DNA of 12,726 bases. Source: Burkholderiales bacterium (GTDB lineage: Bacteria; Pseudomonadota; Gammaproteobacteria; Burkholderiales; Usitatibacteraceae). The notes beneath the pieces were generated by a model. That model made no database searches. It saw nothing but the letters and a program-made list of their open reading frames with translations, and was not told the DNA's origin. Location of the stretch: the NCBI GenBank assembly GCA_014378085.1, contig JACMOJ010000357.1, positions 1 through 12,726 of the forward strand, read 5' to 3'. Positions 7,762 to 12,726 of the stretch are shown here, one piece after another (positions within the stretch are counted from its first letter, which is position 1; every line of letters starts with the position of its first letter). Made by a program: the position numbers and the translations under genes.

Positions 7762-7788
7762 GCATGCGCTCGAAAGCTTCGCGCATGC
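7762..7788 (+). terminator. Strong hairpin just after the kinase-HDOD-GAF gene; possible terminator
   Basis: GCATGCG (7762-7768) pairs with CGCATGC (7782-7788), and inside it CGAA (7771-7774) pairs with TTCG (7778-7781) around a 3-base loop, with a 2-base bulge (CT). This gives 11 bp beginning 11 bases after the TGA. The position is right for a terminator, but no T-run follows, so Rho-independent termination is uncertain; it could instead stabilise the 3' end of the mRNA. Confidence 0.45.
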
Positions 7789-7846
7789 GGGCAGCTAACG
7801 TGTCTATACGTTGCAACACACGCCATATAAACCGCCAAGAATTGAT

Positions 7847-7873
7847 TAAAGAAATCTTGAACGCTGCCGACAA
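7847..7873 (+). promoter_or_regulatory. Sigma-28 (FliA)-type promoter candidate for the REC-PAS-GGDEF-EAL gene
   Basis: TAAAGAAA (7847-7854), a spacer of exactly 11 bases (7855-7865), then GCCGACAA (7866-7873). The FliA consensus is TAAAGTTT-N11-GCCGATAA; the TAAAG core is exact and the -10 matches 7 of 8. It lies about 64 bp upstream of TTG 7937 and 84 bp upstream of ATG 7958, in a 200-bp gap free of coding sequence. If real, it places this c-di-GMP gene, and probably the next one, under flagellar control. Confidence 0.5.
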
Positions 7874-7957
7874 CATAACGATTGAAGCTGAAACAAGTTG
7901 CTGGGGTAAGACAAAACGCAGTTTCCTTTACTTAAGTTGATTAACACTAAGCACCCC

Positions 7958-10198
7958 ATGCCTGATAGTCTCTTATCTCTTTCCGCAGCGCACGACACCG
8001 ACGCGGCCAGCAGGAATTCACCTAATAACACTCGTAATGCGAGCGTGTTACTGGTTGATGACGAGCCATTATCGAGGCTAATGACACGTGTCACACTGGA
8101 AGACCACGGCATGACTGTCGTTGAAGCGGCCGATGGTGCCGCTGCTTTGGAGCAATTTGCGCGGCAGGTGCCGGATATTGTGCTGTTGGACGCGCTGATG
8201 CCAGACGTTGATGGTTTTGAAACCTGCAAAGCGATCCGTGCAACATCGTCGGGGCGACATGTGCCGATATTAATGTTGACCGGGTTGGAAGATGAAAAGT
8301 CCGTCGCTAGCGCCTATGAAGCGGGCGCCAGTGACTTCTTTGTAAAGTCCACACAATGGACGCTCTTGGTGCAGCGATGCCGCTATCTGCTCAGGGCGGC
8401 AAGATTGCGCGCAGATCTTGTCCGAAGTGAAGCGCGGGTATCAAAAGCGCAGCGAATTGCGCGGCTGGGAATTTGGGAGTGGGATGTCGCCACTTCGCTC
8501 GTCCATGCTTCGGTGGAGTGTTGTGCGCTGCTCGATATTAATCACGAAAACGGTGGTGTCACGCCAATAATTGCGTGGGGCAGCGTCCATCCGACCGATA
8601 AGGTGCGCATCAAGGGCGTCTTTGAGCGATTAATTGGCGGGGAACGCGCAGCGAGATTTGATTGCGAAATCCTGCGGGCAAACGGCTCCGCACGGATCAT
8701 ACACGTTGATGCGGAAGTCGAATTTAATCAAGCCGGAACGCCCCTTCGAATCCATGGCATCACGCAGGACATCACTGAGCGTTGTGCGGCTGAATCGCAG
8801 ATTCGACATTTGGCCAACTATGATTCGTTGACCGGGTTGCCAAATCGTCGCTTGTTCCGCGAGCAGTTGTCGGCGGCAATAGATCGTGCAAAACGAACCG
8901 AACAAAGTGTGGCCGTGCTGTTTTTGGATCTTGACAATTTTAAACGCATCAATGACACGCTTGGACATCAAGTTGGTGACGCGTTGCTTCGAGAGTGTGC
9001 GACCAGACTGACGGGCTGTTTGCGAATCGGTGACGCGGTTTCGCGAGATCCGCTGTCGCAGCGTCTTGATGCGACGTCGGACAGCGTCGCGAGACTTGGC
9101 GGAGATGAATTTACCGTTCTGCTCGCCAACCTTGATCACTTTTCCCACGCCGACGTCGTCGCAAATCGCATCTTAGAGGCGCTACAACGTCCATTTGTGT
9201 TGTCCGGACACGATTGTTACGTAAGTGGATCGATTGGAGTGTCCGTATTTCCGCGCGATGGTGATGATGTGGATGCCATCTTGCGCACCGCCGACATCGC
9301 AATGTATGCGGTAAAAGAAGGTGGTCGCAACGGCCTGAAATCCTACACGCCGACGCTCGACTCATTGGCGCACCGCCGCCTGGACGTTTCTAACGCATTG
9401 CACCGTGCAATTGAGCGAAACGAACTGCGGCTCCATTACCAGCCGCAGATCGACACCATGTCTGGTCGTGTGATTGCTGCGGAGGCATTGATGCGGTGGC
9501 AACGCGGGGAGCGGCTGGTACCGCCGGACGAGTTCATTCCCATTGCGAGTGAAACCGGCTTAATCCTCGAGCTAGGGGATTGGGCGATTCACGAGGCCTG
9601 CCGGCAAATTGCGGAGTGGCGTGAACAAGGTAGGCCGGTAATTCCGATTGCGGTAAACGTCTCCGCAAATGCATTCCAGACGCCAAAGTTTGTGCAGAAG
9701 GTAGAAGATTTTGCGCGTTCGTTTAATGTTGAGCCCGAGTTGCTTGAGCTTGAAATTACCGAGACGCTGTTGATGCAGGATTTAAAAGAGGCGTTGCCAG
9801 CGTTGGAGATGTTGAGCGATTTGGGCGTGCGCTTGTCGGTGGATGATTTTGGGACGGGCTACTCCTCGCTTTCGTATCTACGCAAACTGCCGATCGATAC
9901 CTTAAAGATTGATCGCTCGTTTGTCCGCGAACTGTCTGAAGGCTCGGATGATGAAGCCATTGTGTCGGCGATCGCCGCGCTGGCTCGTGCACTCAATCTG
10001 CGCGTAATCGCGGAGGGCGTCGAGACAGCGGCGCAGGCAAATCTGCTAAAGGTGCATGGATGCTTTCTGATGCAGGGCTACTGGTTCTCACGGCCGCTTG
10101 AGATAAACGCGTTCAATAATTTTGTGATGGCCGAGAATTTACCCGCGACCATTGCGCCGATGAATCAAGTAGTGCCACTACGACGTAGGCGGGTGTAG
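7958..10198 (+). CDS. Response regulator with PAS, GGDEF and EAL domains (c-di-GMP synthesis and hydrolysis)
   Basis: 746 residues from ATG 7958; an in-frame TTG at 7937 would add seven residues, and neither start has a good SD. The receiver domain (about 28-145) has acidic pair D34-D35, phosphoacceptor D78 in 'VLLDALMP', T108 and K130. A PAS domain (about 165-275) ends 'GITQDITERC'. The GGDEF domain (about 285-465) has 'LANYDSLTGLPNRR', metal-binding 'DLDNFKRIND' and an intact GGDEF at 381-385. The inhibitory RxxD is missing (A-T-S-D at that place), and about 17 extra residues (357-373) lie just before it. The EAL domain (about 480-725) has E-A-L at 509-511, 'NVSANAFQ', 'ELEITET', 'DDFGTGYSS' and 'EGVET', all intact. 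Both a diguanylate cyclase (2 GTP to c-di-GMP) and a phosphodiesterase (c-di-GMP to pGpG) are therefore predicted; which one dominates cannot be read from sequence. No partner kinase is adjacent; the HisKA_2 kinase at 1807 is a candidate. Confidence 0.95.
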   Translation: MPDSLLSLSAAHDTDAASRNSPNNTRNASVLLVDDEPLSRLMTRVTLEDHGMTVVEAADGAAALEQFARQVPDIVLLDALMPDVDGFETCKAIRATSSGRHVPILMLTGLEDEKSVASAYEAGASDFFVKSTQWTLLVQRCRYLLRAARLRADLVRSEARVSKAQRIARLGIWEWDVATSLVHASVECCALLDINHENGGVTPIIAWGSVHPTDKVRIKGVFERLIGGERAARFDCEILRANGSARIIHVDAEVEFNQAGTPLRIHGITQDITERCAAESQIRHLANYDSLTGLPNRRLFREQLSAAIDRAKRTEQSVAVLFLDLDNFKRINDTLGHQVGDALLRECATRLTGCLRIGDAVSRDPLSQRLDATSDSVARLGGDEFTVLLANLDHFSHADVVANRILEALQRPFVLSGHDCYVSGSIGVSVFPRDGDDVDAILRTADIAMYAVKEGGRNGLKSYTPTLDSLAHRRLDVSNALHRAIERNELRLHYQPQIDTMSGRVIAAEALMRWQRGERLVPPDEFIPIASETGLILELGDWAIHEACRQIAEWREQGRPVIPIAVNVSANAFQTPKFVQKVEDFARSFNVEPELLELEITETLLMQDLKEALPALEMLSDLGVRLSVDDFGTGYSSLSYLRKLPIDTLKIDRSFVRELSEGSDDEAIVSAIAALARALNLRVIAEGVETAAQANLLKVHGCFLMQGYWFSRPLEINAFNNFVMAENLPATIAPMNQVVPLRRRRV

Positions 10199-10244
10199 TG
10201 ACGGAACGTGGTGGAACGCGCTTTGTAGTGAATGCAGTCTTTTT

Positions 10245-10261
10245 GGTGAGAAAAAAAAATG
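10245..10261 (+). promoter_or_regulatory. SD and nine-adenine tract before the GGDEF gene
   Basis: GGTGAG at 10245-10250 is followed by A9 (10251-10259), whose last A is the first base of the ATG start. The SD-to-ATG distance is 8 bases, which is good. A gain or loss of one A would change this spacing without changing the protein, so the tract could tune expression by slippage; this is inference. Confidence 0.6.
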
Positions 10262-11893
10262 AATTTGCGTCCTTCTGTCGACAGTAATAGCCTGCACGAA
10301 CGCAGGAGCTTAGCCGCACATCCGGCGTCGGTGCCGCCGCTCGATACCGCCCCGCACGCGGCGATTCAGCAGCCGCCCGCAATGCTGGCAAAGGAGACGA
10401 TCCGTCGGCTCGCGCGCGAGAAGCTGCCGCCAACACCGGAGAACTTCTCCCGTGTTTACTACGACATTGGCGGCAAGGCACCAATTGAGCGAAATGACGC
10501 AGCGCAAATTGATGGGGCGCATGCGGCCAAGGTGGCGCTTTGCCTTGCTGCTGCACTGCCGTTTGCGGACGCCACTCGCCAAGCAATTGATCAAGCAATT
10601 CGCCGAGGCGCATGGCATGCCGTGGATCAGATGGTGGCTGAAGCGTCGGTAATCGCGCCTAAGCGCACGGCACCGAATAAAGAGGAGGCGCTCGATGAAT
10701 TGTGGGGGACATGGACCGAAACATCGGTGCTCGCGCTGACGACAAGTAGCCCCTTATACAAAAAAACGCCTGACCTGAAGCGCTCCGCCGCAAACCTGAT
10801 GCACACCATTCGGCACGTAAAGTCCTGTGAGGAACACGGCGAACTTCGTGACCAGCTTAAGGAATTTTCCGGTAACGTGGTTGCGTTGCAAATCCAAGAC
10901 GACCGCGCAAACGTGCAGCTGAAGTCGTTGTTGTCCGCGATTGTCAAGAATGTTGCGGGTTTGAATGCCGAACATTCATGGCTGAATGGTCAAATGATTC
11001 GGGTCGACGAGGCGCTGACGTTGAATGCAGACGAATCGACCCTGCGCAATATTGAATCCACGCTGCGCGACGCAGGACGCCGCCAGGCTGACTTAAAACA
11101 GCACCTCGACGACGCGAAGTTGGCGTTACGTAACATGATTCGCGTGTTCATGGATCGCCTAAACTCGATGGCGTCTTCGACCGAAGAATTCAATAATCGG
11201 ATCGACCAATATGCTGTCGCGATCGAATCCGCTGATGATATTTCGTCGGTTGCAGAAGTTGTTCAACATCTCTTAAACGACACGCGCGACGTTCACGAAA
11301 AAATGTCGAGTGCACAAGCTGAGCTTGCGGCCGCACAACAAACAGCCTCGCAGTGCGAGGCGCGCGCCTCGGAATTGGAACGCGAGCTCGCTAAGGTTAG
11401 CGAAGAAGTACGTACCGATCTTCTCACCCGTGCGTTAAACCGTAATGGTTTGGAATCGGCGTTCTACGCCGAGTCAGAGCGGGCGCTGGGTGATGGATCA
11501 TCGCTGTGTCTGACGTTGCTCGATATTGATAACTTTAAGTCACTTAATGAGCGTCACGGACACGACGCTGGCGACGACGCGCTGGTTCATTTGAGTAGAG
11601 TAATCCGCGAGGCGCTGCGTCCCACGGACGTGTTGGCGCGACTGGCCGGGGAGGAGTTTGTTATCTTGATGCCCGATACGCCGTTAGATATCGCGGTGGG
11701 TATGGCGGAAAAGCTGCAGCGCCAATTAACCCGTCAGTTCTTCTTGCACGGTCTGGAAAAGCTGTTTGTGACGTTTAGCGCTGGCGTGACCAGGGTCAAT
11801 GGGGACGAGCAGCAGCAAGCCGCAATTGATCGCGCCGAGCTGGCGCTGAACCATGCGAAACGGCTTGGCAAAAATCGTGTGTGCGCGAGTTAG
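10259..11893 (+). CDS. Diguanylate cyclase with helical N-terminal domain and coiled coil (AGEEF signature)
   Basis: 544 residues, no signal peptide or membrane segment. After a Pro/Ala-rich leader (about 1-41), a helical region begins 'LAKETIRRLAREKLPPTPEN', a start I associate with betaproteobacterial GGDEF proteins; its function is unknown. Residues about 185-385 are heptad-like and highly charged, consistent with a coiled coil that could drive dimerisation. The GGDEF domain (about 384-540) has 'DLLTRALNRNG', metal site 'LLDIDNFKSLNERHGHDAGD' and the signature AGEEF (463-467), with Ala for the first Gly. AGDEF-type cyclases have been found active, so activity (2 GTP to c-di-GMP) is likely. 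An inhibitory site RPTD (454-457) lies exactly five residues before AGEEF, predicting product inhibition. It starts 60 bp after the REC-GGDEF-EAL gene with no terminator between, so an operon is likely. Confidence 0.93.
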   Translation: MNLRPSVDSNSLHERRSLAAHPASVPPLDTAPHAAIQQPPAMLAKETIRRLAREKLPPTPENFSRVYYDIGGKAPIERNDAAQIDGAHAAKVALCLAAALPFADATRQAIDQAIRRGAWHAVDQMVAEASVIAPKRTAPNKEEALDELWGTWTETSVLALTTSSPLYKKTPDLKRSAANLMHTIRHVKSCEEHGELRDQLKEFSGNVVALQIQDDRANVQLKSLLSAIVKNVAGLNAEHSWLNGQMIRVDEALTLNADESTLRNIESTLRDAGRRQADLKQHLDDAKLALRNMIRVFMDRLNSMASSTEEFNNRIDQYAVAIESADDISSVAEVVQHLLNDTRDVHEKMSSAQAELAAAQQTASQCEARASELERELAKVSEEVRTDLLTRALNRNGLESAFYAESERALGDGSSLCLTLLDIDNFKSLNERHGHDAGDDALVHLSRVIREALRPTDVLARLAGEEFVILMPDTPLDIAVGMAEKLQRQLTRQFFLHGLEKLFVTFSAGVTRVNGDEQQQAAIDRAELALNHAKRLGKNRVCAS

Positions 11894-11911
11894 CCTCGAA
11901 ATTAATTCTTG

Positions 11912-11943
11912 ATTGGCGGCGCGACAGCCGCTAGGCGTTAGCG
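11912..11943. terminator. Possible weak terminator stems between convergent genes
   Basis: In the 79-bp gap between the GGDEF gene and glpK, GCGGC (11916-11920) pairs with GCCGC (11927-11931), extendable by one A-T pair and G-T wobbles. An overlapping alternative stem is CGCTA (11929-11933) with TAGCG (11939-11943). Neither is followed directly by a T-run; a T-rich stretch (TTGTTCTTT) comes several bases later. Location favours a terminator, structure only weakly. Confidence 0.25.
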
Positions 11944-11972
11944 ACGAGATTGTTCTTTGGCCAGAAGGTGCG

Positions 11973-12726
<754 letters not shown>

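Noticed and set aside
7874..7957. Possible c-di-GMP riboswitch in the leader of the GGDEF-EAL gene
   Set aside because: The leader is short and I could not find the conserved paired elements and loops of a GEMM-type aptamer.
8630..9148. Minus-strand open frame of 172 codons
   Set aside because: Antisense to the PAS-GGDEF part of the response regulator gene; no recognisable domain.
10113..10613. Minus-strand open frame of 166 codons spanning the gap between the two c-di-GMP genes
   Set aside because: It crosses a clear SD and gene start on the other strand and contains no recognisable motif.

Overview
This 12.7 kb window reads as a chromosomal signal-transduction neighbourhood of a free-living Gram-negative proteobacterium, most likely betaproteobacterial. 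The evidence is the moderately GC-rich coding sequence, a PAS/HisKA_2 kinase, a GGDEF-EAL response regulator, a Ser/Thr-kinase-HDOD-GAF fusion, and a GGDEF protein whose N-terminus carries a 'PTPEN' motif that I recall from betaproteobacterial diguanylate cyclases. The taxonomic call is inference. I see no transposase, integrase, tRNA, rRNA, CRISPR array or phage gene.

Layout. (1) 1-1650, minus: N-terminal 550 residues of a membrane sensor with an extracytoplasmic Cache-like domain and PAS domains; its output domain lies beyond the window. (2) 1807-4041, plus, divergent from (1): a soluble histidine kinase with four PAS domains and a HisKA_2/HATPase core. (3) 4118-5098, minus, convergent with (2): a stand-alone HDOD protein. 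(4) 5393-7750, plus, divergent from (3): a Ser/Thr protein kinase-HDOD-GAF fusion with an SD-supported GTG start. (5) 7958-10198, plus: REC-PAS-GGDEF-EAL, preceded by a good sigma-28 (FliA)-type promoter candidate. (6) 10259-11893, plus, 60 bp downstream and probably co-transcribed: a coiled-coil GGDEF protein with an AGEEF signature and an intact inhibitory site. (7) 11973-12726, minus: C-terminal half of glycerol kinase GlpK, a metabolic gene that appears unrelated.

How they may work together. Six consecutive genes are regulators: two sensors, a histidine kinase without an adjacent dedicated regulator, an orphan-like response regulator that can make and break cyclic di-GMP, a second diguanylate cyclase, and two HDOD proteins, one fused to a eukaryotic-like kinase. 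A plausible but unproven model is that the HisKA_2 kinase phosphorylates the REC domain of the GGDEF-EAL protein, that the two c-di-GMP genes form one operon linked to the flagellar regulon, and that the divergent HDOD pair forms a separate partner module. The most notable points are the sigma-28-like promoter, the contrast between the two GGDEF sites (one keeps the inhibitory site, the other has lost it), and the divergent HDOD / kinase-HDOD-GAF pair in which only the small protein keeps HD-type metal-ligand residues.
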